A stretch of DNA of 14,101 bases, taken from DATEJJ01 sp039649115 (GTDB lineage Bacteria; Actinomycetota; Actinomycetes; Mycobacteriales; Micromonosporaceae). Positions 8,630-14,101 of the stretch are shown here, piece by piece (position 1 is the stretch's first letter; each line of letters opens with the position of its first letter). Made by a program: the position numbers and the translations under genes. Where the stretch lies: contig JBBWZQ010000029.1 in assembly GCA_039649115.1 (NCBI GenBank), positions 1 through 14,101 on the forward strand, given 5' to 3'. The notes beneath the pieces were generated by a model. It ran no database searches and was not told the origin of the DNA. It saw nothing but the letters and a program-made list of their open reading frames with translations.

Positions 8630-8690
8630 GATCGGTACTTGCCGGAGGTCCGTACACTTCCACCGCACAAACCTCCGGCAAGTCGCGATC
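8630..8690. repeat. Long GATC-bounded inverted repeat upstream of murJ-like gene
   Basis: Two 20-base arms (8630-8649 and 8671-8690) are inverted copies with only two mismatches. The inner 13 bases, ACTTGCCGGAGGT against ACCTCCGGCAAGT, pair perfectly, and the outer five, GATCG/CGATC, also pair. The loop is 21 bases. It fills the middle of the 139-bp gap between the stop of the transferase-like gene and the murJ-like start. There is no T-run after it on the minus strand, so it does not look like a classic intrinsic terminator. It could be a repeated mobile palindrome, a transcript-end stabiliser or a 5'-leader regulatory hairpin for the murJ unit. Confidence 0.85.
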
Positions 8691-8733
8691 ACCTCGCCCC
8701 TCGTGATGATCAGGGTGCTCGGCCGGCCGGGCA

Positions 8734-10140
8734 TTACGGACACTCCGCTCCCGACGGCGCCGCTCCCGCCCCCGGCACTCCCGACCTTGACGCTCCCGCC
8801 CGCGACACCCCCGACGCCGGCGCATCTGACCCAGACGCCCCCGACTCAGACGCCCCCGACCCCGACGGGCCCGACGGTGCCGCCCCCGACCGCGCCGCTT
8901 CCGACACCTGCGCTCCCGGCCGCGATCGGCCCAGGGCATCGAGCTCGCGGAGGACCGGCGTGCTCTCGATGACCTTGGTGAAGCTGACCTTCTCGCTCGC
9001 GGCGGTGAGCCCGGCGAGCACGGCCAGCAGGGCGGCGCGGCGTGCTCGACCGGCATCGGCGACGAGCGCCACGCCGAGCAGCGCACCGAGCGCGTTGGCC
9101 CCGGCGTCGCCGAGCATGACCTCCTCACCGAGGTCAGCCGGCAGCAGCGCGGCAGCGGCACCGACCGGGCCGGCGACGATGCCACCGGACCGGGTGCCGG
9201 CCAGCGCGAGGCCCAGCGCCCCGCCCGCCTTCAGCGCGCGCCCGGGGCGCAGGTCGAGCAGGTTGACAAGGTTGGCGGTACCCGCGATGACGCCCGCGCC
9301 CAACAGCACGTCAACCACCGCACCCGCACGACCCCGCGACAACCCACCCGGCCCCCGGCGCTGGTCACCCCGGCGCTGGTCACCCCGGCGGTCGGCAGCC
9401 GGGCCGGACAGCACCTCAGCCACCGCTCCCCCGCGCCCCCGCGACGTTCCACCCGGCCGCGAACCGCGCTCATCCCGGCGCTGCGCCGCGGCCAGCAGTG
9501 CCGATGCGGCCAGCGCAGCGGCACCCACGCCGCCAATCTTGACTAAGCCGCTGGTCACCCGGCCCTCCCGCAGCGCGGACAGGTGTCCCCCGAACCCCTT
9601 GGGATCTGCGTGAATCGGCGAGCTCCCCGGGGCGGCCGACTTCTGCTCCGGCCGAGCACCCACCACGTCGTCATAGAGCCCGACCGCACCCGAGCCCAGC
9701 CCCGCCGTCAGCGCGGCGGCGGCAACGGGCACGCTGGCCGCGCCCAGGGCAGCCGCAGTCGAGGCGGCGAGTGCCAGGGCCGGCCCCGCGGCCAGGGTCA
9801 CCGTGCGACCGCGGAAGTTGGTCCGCTCCAGCGCGGCCGCGCCCGGCACCCCCCGTACCCCCGCAAGAGCCCCGCGCGCAGCCACCCCCCCCACCACGGC
9901 CAGTGCAGCGCGTCCAGGCGAGATCTTGGCGGCAATGGCACCGGATCCGGTGCCTTTGCCGCCAAGATCCAGCCGAACCCGGCCTGGCCGGAGGGGGGCC
10001 GACCGGAAGCGGCCGGGCCAGACGCGGCCGGGCCAGACGCGGGCAGGCCAGACGCGGCCGAGCCAGAGGACGGCCGGTCGGGGGGGAGCGGGCTGGACGG
10101 AAGCGGGCTGGACGGGGGCGGGCTGGAGGGGGGCGGGCAT
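8734..10140 (-). CDS. MraY/WecA-superfamily-like membrane protein with repeat insertions
   Basis: A 468-codon frame whose core (about residues 76-220 and 271-404) looks like an actinobacterial branch of the polyprenyl-phosphate sugar-1-phosphate transferase superfamily. Visible motifs are ERTNFRGRTVTLAAGPALAL (105-124), LYDDVVG (155-161, the Asp-Asp pair), DPKGFGGHLSAL (179-190), ANLVNLLDLRPGRALK (289-304), VMLGDAGANALGALLG (341-356) and a closing ESTPVLRELDALGR (392-405), among several hydrophobic helices. The usual DG after NxxNxxD is replaced by DLRPG, so catalysis is uncertain. Three regions are low-complexity additions: an N-terminal stretch 1-75, a hydrophilic loop 221-270 and a Ser/Gly/Ala tail 406-468, all made of short direct repeats. 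The ATG overlaps the steB stop as TGATG, which supports this start. However, a GTG near 9897 could also serve, leaving the repeat-rich 240 bases untranslated. The gene is downstream of and probably cotranscribed with steA/steB. Confidence 0.75.
   Translation of the reverse strand: MPAPLQPAPVQPASVQPAPPRPAVLWLGRVWPARVWPGRVWPGRFRSAPLRPGRVRLDLGGKGTGSGAIAAKISPGRAALAVVGGVAARGALAGVRGVPGAAALERTNFRGRTVTLAAGPALALAASTAAALGAASVPVAAAALTAGLGSGAVGLYDDVVGARPEQKSAAPGSSPIHADPKGFGGHLSALREGRVTSGLVKIGGVGAAALAASALLAAAQRRDERGSRPGGTSRGRGGAVAEVLSGPAADRRGDQRRGDQRRGPGGLSRGRAGAVVDVLLGAGVIAGTANLVNLLDLRPGRALKAGGALGLALAGTRSGGIVAGPVGAAAALLPADLGEEVMLGDAGANALGALLGVALVADAGRARRAALLAVLAGLTAASEKVSFTKVIESTPVLRELDALGRSRPGAQVSEAARSGAAPSGPSGSGASESGASGSDAPASGVSRAGASRSGVPGAGAAPSGAECP
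8832..8876. repeat. 15-bp tandem repeat in the 3' part of the transferase-like gene
   Basis: Three head-to-tail 15-base units begin at 8832, 8847 and 8862. The first two are CAGACGCCCCCGAC followed by T or C; the third is diverged. They lie in a wider run of GAC/CCC-rich sequence, about 8740-8900, that encodes a Ser-Gly-Ala tail on the minus strand. Unit length is a multiple of three, so copy-number change would keep the frame. Confidence 0.7.
9306..9480. repeat. Imperfect internal duplication with 105-bp period
   Basis: The 70 bases at 9306-9375 and at 9411-9480 align at about 52 positions by hand. In the protein this gives two copies of a GPGGLSRGRAGAVVDVL-like stretch (around 263-279) and a PGGTSRGRGGAVAEVL-like stretch (around 229-244), 35 residues apart. 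The copy nearer the C terminus continues into the conserved NLVNLLDL helix. The N-terminal-side copy is therefore the likelier addition. Confidence 0.7.
9353..9390. repeat. 15-bp tandem repeat encoding RRGDQ
   Basis: Two perfect copies of CCCCGGCGCTGGTCA (9353-9367 and 9368-9382) are followed by a partial third. On the minus strand they encode the pentapeptide RRGDQ in a hydrophilic loop of the transferase-like protein, at the junction of the 105-bp-period duplication. Confidence 0.85.
9922..9969. repeat. 48-bp near-perfect palindrome inside a coding frame
   Basis: The sequence from GATCTTGGCGGC to GCCGCCAAGATC is a 24+24 inverted repeat with no loop, centred on GGATCC, with a single T-T mismatch (9936 against 9955). 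It is bounded by GATC on both sides. On the minus strand it occupies exactly sixteen codons, residues 58-73 of the transferase-like frame (DLGGKGTGSGAIAAKI), between repeat-rich sequence and the conserved core. The length and frame fit make it look like an inserted palindromic element, tolerated in or next to the 5' end of the gene. As RNA it would form a very stable hairpin. Confidence 0.92.
10006..10065. repeat. 15-bp tandem array encoding GRVWP-type pentapeptides
   Basis: Four consecutive 15-base units start at 10006, 10021, 10036 and 10051, each close to GACGCGGCCGGGCCA. On the minus strand they read as repeats of the type (V/F)-WP(G/A)-R, an improbable-looking Trp/Arg/Pro peptide near the N terminus of the transferase-like frame. 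The peptide composition suggests DNA-level expansion rather than selection on protein. Confidence 0.88.
10089..10133. repeat. 15-bp tandem array abutting the start codon
   Basis: Three 15-base units start at 10089, 10104 and 10119, close to CGGGCTGGACGGGGG. A partial unit runs into the ATG at 10140. They encode PAPLQ, PAPVQ and PASVQ, so the array begins within two codons of the start and within a few bases of the steB stop. Confidence 0.88.
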
Positions 10141-11072
10141 CAGGTGGCCGGTTTCGGCGGCACCAGCGCGGTGGCTCCGGAGTCCAGGCCGTAGTGCCCC
10201 GCCTTGTGCTGCAGCACCTGCTCGGCGAGCGCGAGAACCGTGCTGATCTGCCCCTGCGGAGTGGCCAGGTTGTCGACCGTGGAGATCGTCTTCGAGAGCG
10301 TCGGGTCGCCGCGCAGCGCGGCGATGATGTTGCCGGTACCGGCCGCGCCGTTGGCGGTCACGACGAGCGGGCCGACCTTGTCGAACTGGTCCGCCATGGT
10401 GAGCATGGAGGCGTTCTTACCATCCCCCTGGCGATCGGTGTACGGCTGGGCCGCGATCAGGACCATGGCCTCGGCGGGCCCGGTCACCGCGTCCCCGTTG
10501 ACCTTGATGAACTGCGCCTCGGTGAATGCCTTGAACACGGTCCGTACGGTGTCCGCGCTGAGCGCCGGGGTGTGCGTGAGCAGCACGGTACCCAGCAGGT
10601 AGCTGGCGGTCTCCACGCCGTTGCTGTTGGCCGGCAGCCCGGCCAGACCCGCCGGTGCCGTACGGTTGGCCAGGTCCAGCAGGCGGTCGCTGTTGTTCGG
10701 ATCGGCGAGGGTGTCCGCCAGCTCCACCTGCCCGGTCACCTTGGCACCCGCGAGGCCCAGCATCTGCATCACGCTCGAGACATACGAGTTGGTGCTGTGC
10801 ATGGACACCACCACGACCGAGTGCCCGAGCAGCTTGTCCGGCAGCGCGATCGGCGCGATCTGGCTGGCGAACTGCTCCTGCTTGCTGGCGTCGGCCTCCA
10901 GCTGGTTGACCTGGGCACGGTACACCTGGTTTTGGCCGGACAGCGCGTTGACCTTGTTGTTCAGCTCGTCGGCGGCCGGGCCGTTGAGCGCGGCGGTCCC
11001 CATCACCAGTCCGATCGCGAGTGCGAGGAAGACGGCGGTGAGCGATACCACGTGGTACCGAAAGTTGATCAC
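10140..11072 (-). CDS. steB: SteB/MctB-like membrane-anchored coiled-coil protein
   Basis: A 310-residue protein of the family often labelled copper transporter or MctB (M. tuberculosis Rv1698). The Corynebacterium homolog SteB works with SteA in daughter-cell separation. It starts INFRYHVVSLTAVFLALAIG, a short cytoplasmic end followed by one transmembrane helix at about 8-28. An Asn/Gln/Glu-rich predicted coiled coil follows at about 31-72 (for example NNKVNALSGQNQVYRAQVNQ), then an extracytoplasmic domain to the end. No Cys or His cluster that would suggest copper binding is visible. The GTG at 11072 has GAGG eight bases upstream. It lies 46 bp after steA and shares TGATG with the next gene. 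The conserved steA-steB pairing supports the SteB assignment over a copper role. Confidence 0.9.
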   Translation of the reverse strand: MINFRYHVVSLTAVFLALAIGLVMGTAALNGPAADELNNKVNALSGQNQVYRAQVNQLEADASKQEQFASQIAPIALPDKLLGHSVVVVSMHSTNSYVSSVMQMLGLAGAKVTGQVELADTLADPNNSDRLLDLANRTAPAGLAGLPANSNGVETASYLLGTVLLTHTPALSADTVRTVFKAFTEAQFIKVNGDAVTGPAEAMVLIAAQPYTDRQGDGKNASMLTMADQFDKVGPLVVTANGAAGTGNIIAALRGDPTLSKTISTVDNLATPQGQISTVLALAEQVLQHKAGHYGLDSGATALVPPKPAT

Positions 11073-11080
11073 AACGAATG

Positions 11081-11090
11081 CCTCTTCCTC
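11081..11090 (-). promoter_or_regulatory. Ribosome binding site of steB
   Basis: GAGGAAGAGG on the minus strand, with the nearer GAGG eight bases before the GTG at 11072. Part of it falls in the first copy of the 16-bp duplication, so a second GAGGAA copy lies sixteen bases further upstream. Confidence 0.6.
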
Positions 11091-11116
11091 GCTAGTCGAA
11101 TTCCTCGCTAGTCGAA
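11085..11116. repeat. Perfect 16-bp tandem duplication between steA and steB
   Basis: TTCCTCGCTAGTCGAA occurs at 11085-11100 and again at 11101-11116 without a mismatch, filling most of the 46-bp gap between the steA stop and the steB start. Each copy contains GAGGAA on the minus strand, so the event doubled a Shine-Dalgarno-like sequence. Perfect identity suggests a recent slip or a maintained site. Confidence 0.95.
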
Positions 11117-11118
11117 CG

Positions 11119-12297
11119 CTAGAACAGCCGCTGCACCGAGAAGATCAGGTTGTCCCACCATTCGGCCACCAGTCCCAGATAGGCCTTGCCCACCGTGGAG
11201 ACGGCGACCGCGGAGGCCATCGCGGCCAGCGCGGAGAGGATCAGCAGCAGCAGGGACGAGCCCGAGATGGTCTGCCGGTACAGCCGGCTCACCCCCTTGG
11301 CGTCGACCAGCTTGCCGCCCACCTTGAGCCGGGTCAGGAACGTGGAGGCCATGCCACCGCGCCCCTTGTCCAGGAACTCGACCAGCGTCGCGTGGGTACC
11401 GACGGCGACGATCAGCGAGGCGCCCTTCTCGTCGGCGAGCAGCATCGCGAGGTCCTCACTCGTGGCCGCGGCCGGGAACAGCTGGGCGGCGAGCCCGAGC
11501 TGGTGTACCCGGGCCAGGCCCGGCGCGCGCCCGTCCCGGTAGGCGTGCACGATCACCTCGGCGCCGCAGCGCAGCACGTCGTCGGTGACCGAATCCATGT
11601 CGCCAATGATCATGTCCGGGCTGTACCCCGCCTCGACCAGCGCGTCGGCGCCCCCGTCCACGCCGATGAGCACCGGCTTGAACTCGCGGATGTACGGCCG
11701 GAGAACCTCGAGGTCGGCCTGGTAGTCGTAGCCGCGGACCACGATCAGCACGTGCCGGCCGGCGATCGCCGTCTCGATGTCGGGTACGCCCACCCCGTCC
11801 AGCAGCAGGTCGCGCTCCTGCCGCAGGTACTCCATGGTGTTCGCGGCGAACGCTTCGAGCTGGACCGACAGCCCCTCGCGCGCCTCGGCCATCGCCTTGC
11901 CCACGGACTCGGCGTCCAGCCGGTGACCGGCCGCGACCACCTCGGTGCCCCGGTAGACAGTGTCGACCTCGACGCGCACCGTGTCGCCCTCGCGCAGCCC
12001 CTGGAAAAGCTCCTCGCCGAGATCGTCGATCAGCGGGATGCCCGCCTCGATCAACACCTCCGGCCCCAGATTGGGGTACCGGCCGGAGATCGACGGCTTC
12101 GCGTTGAGTACCGCGGCAACACCCACAGCGACGAGCGAGTCGGCCGCCACCCGGTCCAGGTCCACGTGGTCGATCACGGCGATGTCACCCGGGCGCAACC
12201 GTCCCACCAGGCGCTTGGTACGCCGGTCCAGCCGCACCGTGCCGGTGATGGCGCCCGGATCGGCGCTCCGGGCCCGGCGCAAGGTTGGTAGACGCAT
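11119..12297 (-). CDS. steA: SteA-like protein: thiamine-pyrophosphokinase-like domain with C-terminal membrane anchor
   Basis: A 392-residue protein homologous to M. tuberculosis Rv1697 and Corynebacterium SteA, which with SteB takes part in cell separation and envelope integrity. The N-terminal part has RLDRRTKRLVGRLRPGDIAV (22-41) and KPSISGRYPNLGPEVLIEAG (67-86), typical of the actinobacterial family. The central domain carries the thiamine pyrophosphokinase-like motif, VDGGADALVEAGYSPDMI then IGDMDS (213-236). One hydrophobic helix at about 348-368 precedes a short Trp-rich end, so the large domain is probably cytoplasmic with a C-terminal anchor. A true thiamine kinase role is unlikely given the anchor and context. 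I chose the ATG at 12297, with AGGA nine bases upstream. A GTG six codons earlier (12315) is possible. It is 71 bp downstream of recN and 46 bp upstream of steB. Confidence 0.92.
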   Translation of the reverse strand: MRLPTLRRARSADPGAITGTVRLDRRTKRLVGRLRPGDIAVIDHVDLDRVAADSLVAVGVAAVLNAKPSISGRYPNLGPEVLIEAGIPLIDDLGEELFQGLREGDTVRVEVDTVYRGTEVVAAGHRLDAESVGKAMAEAREGLSVQLEAFAANTMEYLRQERDLLLDGVGVPDIETAIAGRHVLIVVRGYDYQADLEVLRPYIREFKPVLIGVDGGADALVEAGYSPDMIIGDMDSVTDDVLRCGAEVIVHAYRDGRAPGLARVHQLGLAAQLFPAAATSEDLAMLLADEKGASLIVAVGTHATLVEFLDKGRGGMASTFLTRLKVGGKLVDAKGVSRLYRQTISGSSLLLLILSALAAMASAVAVSTVGKAYLGLVAEWWDNLIFSVQRLF

Positions 12298-12368
12298 CGT
12301 GACCCATCCTGACACGTCGCGGCAGGTAAGTCGCAGACGACTCGCCTGTCTCGCCCCGCTTGTGGGGA

Positions 12369-14101
12369 TTAGTAGTGCTTTTCCCGATCAGCCACCGCGA
12401 GCAGCTCCTCGGCATGCGCGATCCCCAGGTCCGAGTCTGGCAGGCCGGCGAGCATTCGTGCCAACTCGCGGGCCCGTTCCGTGTCTTCGACCTGGCGCAC
12501 CCCGCTGGTCGTCACCGCACCGGAGGTGTCCTTCGCCACCACCAGGTGCCGGTCGGCGAACGCGGCGACCTGGGGCAGGTGCGTGACCACCAGCACCTGG
12601 TGCGCCCGGGCCAGCCGTGCCAGCCGCCGGCCGATCTCCACCGCCGCCTGGCCACCCACCCCGGCGTCGACCTCGTCGAACACCAGGGTCGGCGGGCCGC
12701 CCGCGCCGGCGAAGACGACCTCGATCGCGAGCATGACCCGGGAAAGCTCGCCGCCGGAGGCGCCCTTCTGCAGCGGCAGCGCGGGCGCGCCGGGATGCGC
12801 GTGCAGCCGCAGCTCGACGTCGTCGGCGCCGTCCGGCCCCACCGCGCACTGCACGCCACCGACGGTCAGCACCGGCTCGCCGCGCCCGCCCTGCCGGGGC
12901 AGCACCACCACCTCGATCCGGGCGTGCGGCATCGCCAGCCCGGCCAGCTCGACGCTGACCGCCGCCGCGAAGCGGTCCCCCGCCTCCCGGCGCGCGGCCG
13001 AGACGGCGGCGGCCAGCTCGGCCACCTCGCCGGCCAGCCGGTGCCGCTCCCGGTCCAGCTCCTCCAGCAGGTCGTCCGAGGTGTCCAGCTCGGCCAGGCG
13101 GGTGCGGGCCCGGTCGGCCCAGGCGATGACCCCGTCCACGTCGTCGGCGTACTTGCGGGTCAGCCCGCGCAGCGCGGCGCGCCGCTCGTGGACCGCGGAC
13201 AGCCGCGCCGGATCGGCATCCAGGATGTCGAGGTAGCTGGACAGCTCGGCGGCGGCGTCGGCGACGAGGGTCGCCGCCTCCTCGAGGCGGCCGGCCAGCT
13301 CGCCCAGCTTCCGGTCCACAGTGGACTGTGCTTCCAGGGTACGGCGGGCGGAGCCGAGCAGGGCGGACGCGTCGGGTACGTCGTCGCCGGACTCCGCCCC
13401 GCCGGCCACCGCCTGGTAGGCCACCTGGGCGGCGGTGCGCAGGCCCTCCGCGTGCTCCAGCCGCTGCGCCTCAGCGCGCAACTCGTTGTCCTCGGCGGGC
13501 TGCGGGTCCACCCGGGTGATCTCGTCGAGGCCCAGGCGCAGCAGATCGGCCTCCTGGTTGCGCTCGCGCGCGTTGCGCCGGCGGTCGGCCAGGTCCTCCT
13601 CGACCGCGCGCCACTGCGTGTAGCGCTCACGTACCTGGGCGAGCAGCTTGTCGTGCCCGCCGCCGGTGGCGCCCGCCGCGAACCGGTCCAGCGCGGCGCG
13701 CTGCTCGCCCGGGCGCAGCAGCCGCAACTGGTCGGACTGCCCGTGCACCGCGACGACCTGGTCGCCGACCTCACCGAGCACGGAAACCGGTACGGCGCGG
13801 CCACCGACGTGAGCCCGGGACCGCCCCTCCGCGGTCACGGTGCGCGACAGCAACAGGCTTCCGTCGTCGTCCGGCTCGGCCCCCGCCTCGGCGACCCGGC
13901 CGGCCACCACGGCCGCCGAGTTGCCGGACAGCCGCAGCCGGCCCTCCACGACCGCCCGCCCGGGATCGGCCCGCACCCGCGCCGCGTCGGCCCGCCCGCC
14001 GAAGAGCAGTCCCAGCCCGGTCACGACCATTGTCTTGCCGGCCCCGGTCTCGCCGGTGATCACGTTCATCCCGCGGGTCAGCTGCAGCGTGGTGTCCTCG
14101 A
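12369..14101 (-). CDS. recN: DNA repair protein RecN (5' end beyond window)
   Basis: An SMC-like ATPase that acts early at DNA double-strand breaks. 576 codons are visible, starting in EDTTLQLTRGMNVITGETGA. Homologs begin about a dozen residues earlier, outside the window, so the Met at 14069 is internal. The Walker A GETGAGKT lies near the N terminus. A long Glu/Arg/Ala-rich coiled-coil middle follows, with VHGQSDQLRLLRPGEQRAAL before it. The C-terminal head has the ABC signature KGASGGELSRVMLAIEVVFA, Walker B TLVFDEVDAGVGG and the switch histidine in VLVVTHLPQVAAFADRH. These are complete and correctly ordered, so the protein should be functional. It sits directly upstream of steA, as in mycobacteria, where ppnK and tlyA precede it. 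Confidence 0.97.
   Translation of the reverse strand, partial: EDTTLQLTRGMNVITGETGAGKTMVVTGLGLLFGGRADAARVRADPGRAVVEGRLRLSGNSAAVVAGRVAEAGAEPDDDGSLLLSRTVTAEGRSRAHVGGRAVPVSVLGEVGDQVVAVHGQSDQLRLLRPGEQRAALDRFAAGATGGGHDKLLAQVRERYTQWRAVEEDLADRRRNARERNQEADLLRLGLDEITRVDPQPAEDNELRAEAQRLEHAEGLRTAAQVAYQAVAGGAESGDDVPDASALLGSARRTLEAQSTVDRKLGELAGRLEEAATLVADAAAELSSYLDILDADPARLSAVHERRAALRGLTRKYADDVDGVIAWADRARTRLAELDTSDDLLEELDRERHRLAGEVAELAAAVSAARREAGDRFAAAVSVELAGLAMPHARIEVVVLPRQGGRGEPVLTVGGVQCAVGPDGADDVELRLHAHPGAPALPLQKGASGGELSRVMLAIEVVFAGAGGPPTLVFDEVDAGVGGQAAVEIGRRLARLARAHQVLVVTHLPQVAAFADRHLVVAKDTSGAVTTSGVRQVEDTERARELARMLAGLPDSDLGIAHAEELLAVADREKHY

Noticed and set aside
5569..8972. Very long plus-strand open frames opposite the GT4 and murJ-like genes
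   Set aside because: Over 600 codons each but rich in Arg, Gly, His and Gln with no domain. The minus-strand frames have family motifs and start/stop coupling.
8639..9613. Asp/Pro-rich plus-strand frame through the 3' repeats
   Set aside because: The low-complexity DAPDSDAPDPD-type peptide arises from the 15-bp repeats. The rest of the frame is antisense to conserved transferase motifs.
9353..10140. Short direct repeats as a CRISPR array
   Set aside because: Units are 15 bp and head-to-tail with no spacers, are coding-compatible, and no cas gene is present.
10140..11072. Annotation as a copper transporter
   Set aside because: The label comes from the MctB family name. One membrane helix, no metal-binding Cys/His cluster and the steA neighbour fit a SteB-type envelope protein better.
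12350..12368. CCCCGCTTGTGGGG hairpin after recN as a terminator
   Set aside because: Only a four-base stem with no T-run on the minus strand. Transcription probably continues into steA.

Overview
This is a very GC-rich window in which all ten recognisable protein genes lie on the minus strand, so transcription runs from right to left. The gene order recN, steA-like, steB/mctB-like ... pyrG, NUDIX ADP-ribose pyrophosphatase is typical of actinobacterial chromosomes; Mycobacterium tuberculosis has a shorter version (Rv1696 to Rv1700). GTG starts, many start/stop overlaps and the sugar-transferase and MurJ-like genes between steB and pyrG suggest a filamentous or sporulating actinobacterium, perhaps Micromonosporaceae. 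The taxon is an inference from content and composition, not a database match.

Layout from right to left, which is the direction of transcription: recN (DNA repair ATPase, 5' end beyond the window); a SteA-like protein with a thiamine-pyrophosphokinase-like domain and a membrane anchor; a SteB/MctB-like membrane-anchored coiled-coil protein; a polytopic protein with motifs of the MraY/WecA phosphoglycosyl transferase superfamily; a MurJ/MviN-family flippase-like protein; a GT4-family glycosyltransferase; a large membrane protein with a degenerate alkaline-phosphatase-like extracytoplasmic domain; pyrG (CTP synthase); a NUDIX ADP-ribose pyrophosphatase; and ald (alanine dehydrogenase, 3' end beyond the window).

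Three translationally tight groups can be seen: steB with the transferase-like gene (TGATG), murJ-like with GT4 and the phosphatase-like gene (ATGA, then TGATG), and pyrG with the NUDIX gene (ATGA). The middle of the window, about 3.6 to 12.3 kb, reads as a cell-envelope block: a lipid-phosphate sugar transferase-like protein, a cytoplasmic sugar transferase, a lipid-linked-intermediate flippase and an exported phosphatase-fold membrane protein, beside the SteAB pair known in Corynebacterineae to act in daughter-cell separation. No one gene here is new at the family level. A joint role in building or exporting an envelope glycan is an inference.

The most unusual DNA is in and around the transferase-like gene at 8734-10140. 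It carries several 15-bp tandem arrays (each unit five codons), a 105-bp-period internal duplication, and a 48-bp near-perfect palindrome of exactly sixteen codons. A second long GATC-bounded inverted repeat lies just past its 3' end. The other genes look regular. I see no tRNA, rRNA, CRISPR array, transposase or prophage gene. No stretch over 300 bases lacks a gene, unless the 5' part of the repeat-rich gene turns out not to be translated.
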